Positions 1 through 7,084 of a stretch of 64,000 bases of DNA are shown here, in pieces. The stretch's first letter is position 1; every line of letters starts with the position of its first letter. The notes beneath the pieces were generated by a model. The model had not been told where the DNA came from, made no database searches, and worked only from the letters and a program-made list of their open reading frames with translations. The translations under genes and the position numbers were made by a program. The stretch spans positions 1-64,000 of the forward strand of contig NZ_AUAZ01000002.1 of the NCBI RefSeq assembly GCF_000428985.1, in the 5' to 3' direction. The stretch is from Marinobacterium litorale DSM 23545 (GTDB lineage: Bacteria; Pseudomonadota; Gammaproteobacteria; Pseudomonadales; Balneatricaceae).

Positions 1-2
1 AC

Positions 3-272
3 CCGGTTCATCATGCTCGTCGGGTTCGAGACTATGTTGAGAGTCTCGACGGCAAGCTCAGGTTGTTCTTCCTGCCGCCGTACTCGCCGGAGCTGAATCC
101 TGACGAGTCTGTTTGGGGCTATATCAAATACCATCACGTCGGTAAAAAGATCATTAACAGCAAAGAACAACTTCGGAGCACTGTTTACCGGCAGCTTCGA
201 CGTTTGCAAAAATTGCCACGACTATTGAAATCGTTTTTTGGCCATCCGGATTTGGCTTATATCTCCGGGTAA
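3..272 (+). mobile_element. IS630-type transposase, C-terminal fragment cut by the window edge
   Basis: The frame is open from the left edge and ends at a TAA at 270-272. It carries the end of an IS630/Tc1-mariner DDE transposase: the stretch FFLPPYSPELNPDE followed by a VW pair holds the last catalytic acidic residue of the DDE triad. The protein continues to the left of the window, so it cannot be judged intact or not. I could not identify a terminal inverted repeat with confidence on the right side. Confidence 0.85.
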
Positions 273-342
273 TGTTCGCTTACTTTATTTCGAATTAGTA
301 TATTCAAGTCGAGATAGCCAAAACCGGATTTTCGGGCTATGC

Positions 343-358
343 ACTGCATTGATGCAGT
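343..358. repeat. Perfect 7-bp inverted repeat (ACTGCAT-TG-ATGCAGT)
   Basis: A short perfect inverted repeat in the gap between the transposase fragment and the phosphodiesterase gene. It has no T-tract on either strand, so it is not a convincing terminator. It may be an operator or part of the IS end. Nothing else was seen in 273-417. Confidence 0.4.
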
Positions 359-417
359 ATTTCCCTTAGCATTCCGAAAGAGTAGGTTTAAGTGCGCTCG
401 ACGACACCCTGTAGATC

Positions 418-1173
418 TTAGAGCCTGATGGTTTCACCGTGGATCAGTGGCTTAACATTTAAGCGCGTGCTGTTAAGAACAGAAGCCGCTATTTCCTCTT
501 CAAAGCCCACCTTCAAGTGGGTGGCACGCAGGTCGGGTTTGTAGGTGAGCACGTTTTCTACCCAGGAAAGTTGGCTTGCCGTCATATGTCCGCTGTCTTC
601 AGCAATCGAATGCGCTTCGTCACTGAATGAGATATCAGCGATCACCAGTTGTGGTTGCAGCCGGTTGATGGCCTCCCAGAATGGGCGGTGAAAGCTGGAA
701 TCACCGGTGAAGGCGAAGCTGTTCCCCCCTTTACTGATGAAAAAGCCGCTTGTGGGGCTGGGGTGTTCTGCGGGCAGCGAAGTGACGGTGTAGGGGCCTA
801 TACTGCAGGTTGTCCCTGTGTCGATGGGGTGGTAATTGAGAATTGGGCGCGTATCCGGTAATGCGCTGAAGTCAGGCCAAACCACCCAGTTAAAAATGTG
901 GCGCTTTAAAGCCTCGATCACGTCCGGCAGGGCGTGAACGGTGACTGGCTCCTTGTGTTTATCGTAGATGGTTGCCAGCATTAAAGGGAGGCCTAGAATA
1001 TGATCCAGGTGCGCATGAGTGATAAGCACATGACGAATTTCGAGCAGGTCATCGATAGGCAGGTGCTCTATCCCGGAACCGGCATCCAGCAACACCGCTT
1101 CGTCAATACGAAAACAGGTGGTTTTGAGTCCGGGCCCTATGCCCCCGCTACAACCCAGTATCTCGATCTTCAC
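418..1173 (-). CDS. MBL-fold hydrolase, class II 3',5'-cyclic-nucleotide phosphodiesterase-like
   Basis: A 251-residue metallo-beta-lactamase-fold protein. The zinc-binding signature THAHLDH is at residues 52-58, followed by GL, which is the form seen in class II cyclic-nucleotide phosphodiesterases (PDE1/CpdP type). Further metal ligands are probably the His in the AEHPSP segment (about 136), the Asp in TGDSSF (about 157) and the His near the C-terminus in IHGETIRL. It has no signal peptide, so it is probably cytosolic. The start is a GTG at 1173 with GAGGA close upstream. It is divergent from the GAF-ATPase gene with 88 bases between them. The family assignment is good. The substrate (cAMP, cGMP or another phosphoester) is inferred only. 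Confidence 0.7.
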   Translation of the reverse strand: MKIEILGCSGGIGPGLKTTCFRIDEAVLLDAGSGIEHLPIDDLLEIRHVLITHAHLDHILGLPLMLATIYDKHKEPVTVHALPDVIEALKRHIFNWVVWPDFSALPDTRPILNYHPIDTGTTCSIGPYTVTSLPAEHPSPTSGFFISKGGNSFAFTGDSSFHRPFWEAINRLQPQLVIADISFSDEAHSIAEDSGHMTASQLSWVENVLTYKPDLRATHLKVGFEEEIAASVLNSTRLNVKPLIHGETIRL

Positions 1174-1245
1174 AGTGTCCTCGCACGTACCGGGATTCCT
1201 GTCCGTTCCCGTGTTACCAGTGTGAGTCTAACGTTCTATCAAGGC

Positions 1246-1251
1246 AAGGAG
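1246..1251 (+). promoter_or_regulatory. Ribosome-binding site AAGGAG for the GTG start at 1262
   Basis: AAGGAG lies 10 bases before a GTG at 1262. This site fixes a non-ATG start for the GAF-ATPase gene. Confidence 0.7.
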
Positions 1252-1261
1252 TAGTCCTCAG

Positions 1262-3508
1262 GTGAACAGTGATCAAGCAACCAGTGGCTTTTATGCCGCG
1301 TTAATGGCGATTGTCCGCAGCATTCACCTTGCCGAGCATTTTGACAGCGCGCTACCTGAGGTCGAGCCTGCCATTCTCGACCTGCTGAATGCTGAGCGGA
1401 TGACCATCTATCAGCGCGATGTAGCGACCAGTGATATCGTTTCCCGTTATAAGTCCGGCGACGATCTGGCTGAAATACGAGTTCCTATCTCAAATACATC
1501 GTTAGCCGGTTATGTAGCGCTGACCGGCAAGTCTTTGAATGTTTCCGATGTTCGCGATGCGAATGAACTGAAATCGATACACCCTCAGCTTAAATTCGAT
1601 GATCGGTTTGAACGCCGCACGGCGTTTCGCAGCCGGTCGATGCTCGTTGTACCGATATTCAGTGGCCAGATCCTACTCGGTGTACTGCAGTTGATGAATC
1701 GTAAGGGCGGCGGTGCCTTTACGGAACGAGATGAGGAGCGGGCACGGAAGTTGGCGGAGTTGATCGGCCAGAAGTTTAAATATGACCTGGGCTGCACCAG
1801 CTCTCCGTATGAGGGGTTGGTTCGGAGCGGGGTGATACAGAAGCAACAGCTGAAAAAGCTGACCGAGACGATGGTCGAGGGGCGCTCGGTGGGGGAGCTT
1901 CTGCTGGCACTGCCCAATGTAACGAAAGCTGACCTGGGGCGCTCACTGGAGCTCTTTTATCAGGTTCCGTTCTTACCCTATGATCCCGATGAGTATCAAC
2001 TGCATCCGGTGTCCGAACGTATCAATCCAAGCTTTCTCAAAGCCAATCATCTGGTGCTGCTTGCTCGCGAGGGCGATGAGGGTGTTACCTTACTGACGGA
2101 TGACCCCAGTGATACATCACGTATCATGCTTGTTGAAAATATTCTGGGGGATCTGACGCTTAGAGTGTGTTGCGGACTGAGAAAGGATATCCAGCAATAT
2201 CTCGGACTGGAGGCGATGCCCGATGTCAGCCAGGGCAATCTGAGTAGTTTACTGGATGAGCTGGAAGAGGAGCCGAGCGTCGATGAGTTCGGCCAGGACG
2301 ATTCGGACGAGGTATCGGAAGAGGACTCGACCGTTGTAAAACTGGTTAACCGGGTACTGGCAGACGGACGTCGCCTGCGCGCATCCGATATTCATATTGA
2401 ACCGGCCGGAACGCGGGCGCCTACGCGGGTGCGGATGCGTATCGATGGGGTTTGCCAGGAGATCATCCAGATTCCGGCCTCTCATTCCCGTGCCGTGATC
2501 GCGCGTCTCAAAGTGATGGCGAAACTGGATATTGCCGAACGCCGTTTGCCACAGGATGGGAAATTCAGCACCTCTCTAAAAGGGCATCGTCAGGAAGTTC
2601 GTGTCGCGACGATTCCCACCGTGCATGGGGAGGGCGTCGTACTTCGTCTGCTGCAAACCGGTGAACCCCTGAAGTTTGATGACCTCAACCTTTCCGACGT
2701 GAACCGCGAGGGCATTACCGAGATTTTGCGACACCCCCACGGCATCTTTCTGGTGGTGGGGCCTACGGGTTCGGGTAAAACAACGACGCTTCATGCGGTA
2801 CTGGCAAGGCTAAACTCACCGGATCGAAAGATCTGGACGGCGGAGGACCCGGTCGAGATTACCCAGCCCGGCCTGCAGCAGGTGCAGGTGAAGCCGGCGA
2901 TCGGATTCACATTCGCCAGTGCGCTGCGTGCATTTCTCAGGGCAGACCCCGACGTAATACTGATTGGCGAAATGCGAGATCCCGAGACGGCTCATGCCGC
3001 GGTCGAAGCTTCGTTGACGGGTCACCTTGTGCTCTCGACATTACATACAAACTCCGCCCCAGAGACCATTACACGGCTTCTCGATCTGGGGATCGACCCG
3101 GTCTCTTTTGCCGATGCGCTGCTGGGTATCCTGGCGCAGCGTCTGGTGAGGACGCTTTGTGAGCACTGCAAGGAGGAATACCTGGCGACGCCGGAGCAGG
3201 TTCAGTATCTTCAGCGACTGTACGGGAAGAGCGCCTGGGTGGAGCTGAATGCGGGTGACGAGCCCCACCTGTATCGGCCTTCGGGATGTTCCAAGTGCAA
3301 TGAAACCGGTTATCGGGGCCGAATCGGTATTCACGAGCTGCTGATTTCCGGTCCTGACATGCGCGATCTGGTCTATCGCAAAGCCAGTGTGTCAGAGATC
3401 AAAGCAGCGGCGATCAACTCGGGTATGCGAACATTGCTTCAGGACGGCGTACGCAAAGTCATCGCTGGCAAGATAGACCTGGAGCAGCTGCATCGCGTTG
3501 CCGTCTGA
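1262..3508 (+). CDS. GAF domain / GspE-PilB family ATPase (type II secretion / type IV pilus type)
   Basis: A 748-residue ATPase. Residues about 20-175 form a GAF domain. About 185-320 resemble the GspE/MshE N-terminal domain, which in some relatives binds cyclic-di-GMP. An acidic linker follows (about 325-355), then the secretion-ATPase core with Walker A GPTGSGKT at 500-507 and Walker B VILIGEMRD at about 565-573. A zinc site of the CxxC...CxxC type is made by Cys633/636 and Cys676/679. PilB and GspE normally lack an N-terminal GAF domain. No inner-membrane platform protein, pilin or secretin gene lies nearby, so this is an orphan ATPase that may power pili encoded elsewhere. The GAF domain resembles that of the convergent HD-GYP neighbour, so both may answer to a related signal (inference). 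Confidence 0.85.
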   Translation: MNSDQATSGFYAALMAIVRSIHLAEHFDSALPEVEPAILDLLNAERMTIYQRDVATSDIVSRYKSGDDLAEIRVPISNTSLAGYVALTGKSLNVSDVRDANELKSIHPQLKFDDRFERRTAFRSRSMLVVPIFSGQILLGVLQLMNRKGGGAFTERDEERARKLAELIGQKFKYDLGCTSSPYEGLVRSGVIQKQQLKKLTETMVEGRSVGELLLALPNVTKADLGRSLELFYQVPFLPYDPDEYQLHPVSERINPSFLKANHLVLLAREGDEGVTLLTDDPSDTSRIMLVENILGDLTLRVCCGLRKDIQQYLGLEAMPDVSQGNLSSLLDELEEEPSVDEFGQDDSDEVSEEDSTVVKLVNRVLADGRRLRASDIHIEPAGTRAPTRVRMRIDGVCQEIIQIPASHSRAVIARLKVMAKLDIAERRLPQDGKFSTSLKGHRQEVRVATIPTVHGEGVVLRLLQTGEPLKFDDLNLSDVNREGITEILRHPHGIFLVVGPTGSGKTTTLHAVLARLNSPDRKIWTAEDPVEITQPGLQQVQVKPAIGFTFASALRAFLRADPDVILIGEMRDPETAHAAVEASLTGHLVLSTLHTNSAPETITRLLDLGIDPVSFADALLGILAQRLVRTLCEHCKEEYLATPEQVQYLQRLYGKSAWVELNAGDEPHLYRPSGCSKCNETGYRGRIGIHELLISGPDMRDLVYRKASVSEIKAAAINSGMRTLLQDGVRKVIAGKIDLEQLHRVAV

Positions 3509-3517
3509 GACAGGCGC

Positions 3518-5089
3518 TCAGGCTGCGTAGCCCGGTAGGTTGTTCAAATCCGGCTCATCAATCTGGTGCTCCGCCATAAACTTGTCGGCATACTGCCGAT
3601 AAATGCGCTGCTTGACGAATATGCGGAACAGGTCTGCGTCAAGATGGCCGTCTTCCACCTTACGGCCAATAATCGTCAGTGCCTGTGACAGTTTCATGCC
3701 GGGCTTGTAGGGCCTGTCGGGTGCGGTTAGCGCCTCGAAAATATCCGCGATACACATGATACGTGCGCGAACCGTCAGGTCCTCGGATTTGAGTCCTTTG
3801 GGGTATCCGGTGCCATCCAGGTGTTCATGGTGATTGACAGCGATATCCGCAACTTGGCTTAGGTTTTTGGGGTAGATCAGCGAGTGCAGCATGCGGTCGG
3901 TCACCCGTATATGGTCACGCATGATTTCGATCTCTTCCGGCAGCAGTGTGCCACGGGCGATCGACAGGTTTTTCAACTCATCCGGCTCTATAAGGCGACG
4001 CTGGACACCATCCACACCCTCCCATTCGATGGCGGCGAGCTGCTCTAGTCGGGCTAAGGCTTCATCAGTGATAAATTCGCCGCCTTTGTTTACCGATCTG
4101 AGAAACTCCAGCTCATCATCCAGCTCAGCTATTTTTCGTTCACACCGTTCAACAGCCTCTTCACCGGGATCCTGGCGCAGGGTGTCGATCAGCAGCGACT
4201 GTTGGTATTCGCGCATGCGCCCGGCGACCAATTCGATACGGTCGAAAATCTTTTCTAGTTTGGTGCCTTTTTCGATCACCGACTCGGGTGTGGTTATCTT
4301 GCCACAGTCATGCATCCAGGCTGCGATCTTGAGTTCATACATCTCCTGATCGGTGAAGTTGAGTTCACCATACTTTCCTTCATTGGCTTCGCGAACTCCC
4401 TGGGCAAGCATCATGGCAATTTCGGGCACTTGCTGGCAATGGCGTCCGGTAACGGGCGATTTGTAGTCAATACCCTCGGCGATCAAACGAATAAAGGACT
4501 CGAAAAGCTTGCGTTGAGCGTCAATCAGGATGCGTTGGGTGAGCACGGTGGCAGCGATGCCACCCAAGGCTTCGGCCAGCATTGCCTGGTGGGGTTGAAA
4601 TGGCACGACTTGATCATCGTCATCCAACGCGTTGATCATCTGCAGGACACCGATGACTTCGTCTTCATGGTTGGTCAAGGGTACACACAGAAAGGAACGC
4701 GACTCATAGCCAAAATGTTGGTCAAATTTGTGGGTGCCAGAGAAATCGTAGCGAGTCTCTTCGCGAATATCCGGTATGTTGATTGTTTGGCCGGCGACGT
4801 AGGCACGGGCAACAACCAGGTCAGATACCTCACCATCCTCCTTGTACAGGGGGATGGGAGCAATAGAGGGCGCGTTCTCTCTTATGTTGAGGCTCAGGTT
4901 TCGCAGTACACTGAAGTTCAGTTTGCCATCCTGATAGATGTAAAGTGTGGCACCATCGCTGTTAAGAAGGTCAAGCGCTGAATCGACGACTTGTTCCAGA
5001 ATTATCTGGTGGTCGGCTTCGGTTTGTAGCGAAGAGGCGAGCCGAGCCAGGTGCTCCGCCACCGAAAAGCTGTTTTTTTCGTGCTGCAT
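3518..5089 (-). CDS. GAF domain / HD-GYP cyclic-di-GMP phosphodiesterase
   Basis: A 523-residue cytosolic protein. A GAF domain covers about 15-180 and an HD-GYP domain about 195-500. The HD pair is at H260-D261 (MHDCGK) and the GYP signature HHEHLDGTGYP is at 420-430. The gap between HD and GYP is about 160 residues, far more than usual, because of a charged, probably helical insertion (about 275-385). The family hydrolyses cyclic-di-GMP to pGpG or GMP using a metal centre. The start is placed at ATG 5089, which has GGGAGG upstream. A longer reading to 5320 would run through a terminator hairpin and a low-complexity leader. It ends 9 bases from the convergent GAF-ATPase. Confidence 0.85.
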   Translation of the reverse strand: MQHEKNSFSVAEHLARLASSLQTEADHQIILEQVVDSALDLLNSDGATLYIYQDGKLNFSVLRNLSLNIRENAPSIAPIPLYKEDGEVSDLVVARAYVAGQTINIPDIREETRYDFSGTHKFDQHFGYESRSFLCVPLTNHEDEVIGVLQMINALDDDDQVVPFQPHQAMLAEALGGIAATVLTQRILIDAQRKLFESFIRLIAEGIDYKSPVTGRHCQQVPEIAMMLAQGVREANEGKYGELNFTDQEMYELKIAAWMHDCGKITTPESVIEKGTKLEKIFDRIELVAGRMREYQQSLLIDTLRQDPGEEAVERCERKIAELDDELEFLRSVNKGGEFITDEALARLEQLAAIEWEGVDGVQRRLIEPDELKNLSIARGTLLPEEIEIMRDHIRVTDRMLHSLIYPKNLSQVADIAVNHHEHLDGTGYPKGLKSEDLTVRARIMCIADIFEALTAPDRPYKPGMKLSQALTIIGRKVEDGHLDADLFRIFVKQRIYRQYADKFMAEHQIDEPDLNNLPGYAA

Positions 5090-5165
5090 TACCAAACCTC
5101 CCTTGATCACGGTGTGCCGATACCGTCTCCCACCATAATAGACCCTAATAGTCCTGACTTTGAGC

Positions 5166-5193
5166 AAAAAAAACCCTCTTCTGGCGAAGAGGG
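5166..5193 (-). terminator. Rho-independent terminator on the minus strand
   Basis: CCCTCTTC (5174-5181), TGGC loop and GAAGAGGG (5186-5193) form a perfect 8-bp stem. On the minus strand it is followed directly by eight T residues (5166-5173). It lies about 190 bases beyond the prephenate dehydratase gene and just upstream of the HD-GYP gene, so it ends either that transcript or a separate small RNA. Confidence 0.85.
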
Positions 5194-5288
5194 TAGGCAA
5201 AGTGCAAACAACTCCAACGGCCGGAGCTGCAAGATGGGATGCGATAGGTGAAGAGAGACACCTGTCGCGTCCTGATCCTTCAGGACAT
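5194..5288 (-). other. Structured intergenic segment, possible small RNA or leader ending at the terminator
   Basis: Reading the minus strand, three hairpins precede the terminator: GTCCTGA-AGGA-TCAGGAC (5269-5286), a stem pairing 5241-5250 with 5259-5268 with one mismatch, and a short CTCC/GGAG stem near 5210-5226. The first has AGGA in its loop, a form bound by CsrA/RsmA proteins. No known riboswitch consensus was recognised, including cyclic-di-GMP classes. No convincing ORF was found in the 296-base gap 5090-5385. Existence as a stable RNA is inference. Confidence 0.35.
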
Positions 5289-5385
5289 CTTAAATATAGC
5301 GCGTATTGTGCAATGCACAATAGAGAAGAGTCTGTTTTTTAAACAATTTGGTTATAAAAATAGGCTTGTTTACTGCGGTGCACCA

Positions 5386-6255
5386 TTAGTCCTCAATCCT
5401 GACCAGCTGGGTATAACGGAATGGATGAGCCGGATAGGTGCCGATAACCCGAACCGTTTTGGCGAAGAAGTGCAGCTCCTGCAGCGCGTATTGCATCGCC
5501 TGTTCGTGAGGGTGAGCTTCTACATCCAGGTGAAAACTGGAAACCTGCATGGTGTCTGACTCCATGTAGCTTTCCAGCTTGACCATGTTGATGCCGTTGG
5601 TGGCGAATCCACCCAAGGCTTTATAGAGGGCAGCGGGCAGGTTTTTGACGGCGAACATGATGGTGGTCATGAAGCGCTCGTCGGGATCCAGTGCGGGCAT
5701 CTGGCTATCTTTGGCCAGAATAATAAAACGGGTCGTATTGCCTGTTTTGTCCTGGAAGTTTTCCCGCAGTATCTCCAGTCCATAAAGCTCTGCCGCCAGA
5801 CTGGAGGCAATCACGGCGTGGTCACGGCGCGCCGTGGCGGCAAGCTCTGAAGCAGATCCGGCGGTATCCAGAGCGGCTATCGGTGTCATCCCGAGCTGCT
5901 TCAGGTTTGTGTCGCACTGGGCCAGCGCCTGAGGGTGTGAGGAAACGGTACGGATATCTTCGATTCGAGTACCTGGCATGGCGAGTAGACAGTGATTTAC
6001 CGGCTCGAAGTGCTCACCGATAATGTGCAACTGAGTCTTTGGCATTAAACGATAGATCTCTTCCACACGACCAGCGGTGGAGTTCTCCAGGGGAATCATT
6101 GCCAGACGTGCTTCGCCGTTGTCGACCATGAACATGGCGTCGATAAAGTTTTCGCAGGCATGGGCCTCCATCTCCGGATAAACGCGGGTGCAGGAGAGGT
6201 GTGAATAGGCGCCGGGGCAGCCCTGGTAAGCGATAATGTTATCGGCGGTGCTCAT
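5386..6255 (-). CDS. pheA: Prephenate dehydratase (monofunctional, with ACT domain)
   Basis: A 289-residue enzyme that converts prephenate to phenylpyruvate in phenylalanine synthesis. The catalytic periplasmic-binding-like region covers about 5-185 and includes YQGCPGAYS near the N-terminus, IPLENSTAG, and the NTTRF motif carrying the conserved Thr-Arg-Phe. An ACT regulatory domain follows (about 195-275), where the usual ESRP phenylalanine-binding motif reads LESYM, so feedback control may differ. There is no chorismate mutase domain, unlike the enterobacterial bifunctional PheA. The ATG start is at 6255. It is divergent from trmH with 132 bases between. Confidence 0.88.
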   Translation of the reverse strand: MSTADNIIAYQGCPGAYSHLSCTRVYPEMEAHACENFIDAMFMVDNGEARLAMIPLENSTAGRVEEIYRLMPKTQLHIIGEHFEPVNHCLLAMPGTRIEDIRTVSSHPQALAQCDTNLKQLGMTPIAALDTAGSASELAATARRDHAVIASSLAAELYGLEILRENFQDKTGNTTRFIILAKDSQMPALDPDERFMTTIMFAVKNLPAALYKALGGFATNGINMVKLESYMESDTMQVSSFHLDVEAHPHEQAMQYALQELHFFAKTVRVIGTYPAHPFRYTQLVRIED

Positions 6256-6387
6256 CGTTTCATCGATCCATCAAGGTGAATACAGAGACTCATTATCGCA
6301 TAGCAACAACCCCCGCAAAACAGGCCGTTAAGTGTACTTGGCCTGCGTTCAGCCTGTAATATTCGCTGTCGACTGAAAGGAGTAACC

Positions 6388-7071
6388 ATGACCCCTGAAC
6401 GTGAACAGCGACTGCTGGCGATTCTCCGGCGTCGGCAGCCGGATCTGACCTTGATCACCGATAAGGTGCATAAACCCAGAAATATCGCGGCGTTGGTGCG
6501 TAATTGTGATGCTGTTGGCATCCCGCGCATGCATGTCGTCAAACCGGACCATGAGTATCGTCGTTACCGGGGCACATCGCGCGGTAGTGATCGCTGGGTC
6601 GATTCAGTGCTGCATGAGTCGCTGGACGATGCGATCGGTGCGGTGCGGGCCCAAGGCATGAATATCTATGCGGCACATCTGTCGGAGTCTGCGGTGGATT
6701 TTCGAAAGGTGGATTACACCCGGCCCTGCGCCATACTGATGGGAGCCGAGAAGGCGGGTATCAGTGCTCAGGCTGCGCTTGAGGCGGATGCGCATATCAC
6801 GGTACCGATGATGGGAATGGTGGAATCGTTAAATGTGTCCACTGCCGCCGGCGTTATCCTGATTGAGGCGCAGCGCCAGAGGATGGAAGCCGGGCTTTAC
6901 GATCTGGATCGAATGCCTGCAGAGGAGACAGCCCGACATATGTTTGAATCGCGCTACCCTAAAATAGTGGCTCACTGCTTGACCGCCGGACTGGATTATC
7001 CTGCCTATGATGAACTCGGCGAGCTGGTTGACCCCGGCGAAGTCCAGTCATTGTTAGCACGACGCGCTTAA
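6388..7071 (+). CDS. trmH: tRNA (guanosine(18)-2'-O)-methyltransferase TrmH
   Basis: A 227-residue SPOUT methyltransferase that methylates the ribose of G18 in the D-loop of tRNA using S-adenosylmethionine. Recognisable segments are HKPRNIAALVRNCDAVG near the N-terminus, ILMGAEKAG in the middle, and MVESLNVSTAAGV, which forms part of the knotted cofactor site. Length fits the family. The start ATG has AAAGGAG a few bases upstream. The next gene begins 13 bases after the stop, so the two may be cotranscribed, although their functions look unrelated. Confidence 0.9.
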   Translation: MTPEREQRLLAILRRRQPDLTLITDKVHKPRNIAALVRNCDAVGIPRMHVVKPDHEYRRYRGTSRGSDRWVDSVLHESLDDAIGAVRAQGMNIYAAHLSESAVDFRKVDYTRPCAILMGAEKAGISAQAALEADAHITVPMMGMVESLNVSTAAGVILIEAQRQRMEAGLYDLDRMPAEETARHMFESRYPKIVAHCLTAGLDYPAYDELGELVDPGEVQSLLARRA

Positions 7072-7084
7072 GCCACGGTCACCG

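Noticed and set aside
5166-5288. Cyclic-di-GMP riboswitch before the HD-GYP gene
   Set aside because: The conserved bases of class I and II cyclic-di-GMP riboswitches could not be found on either strand, and the segment ends in a terminator rather than an expression platform I can recognise.
5090-5320. N-terminal extension of the HD-GYP protein by 77 residues
   Set aside because: It would read through a perfect terminator and low-complexity sequence, while ATG 5089 has a clear ribosome-binding site and gives a normal GAF N-terminus.
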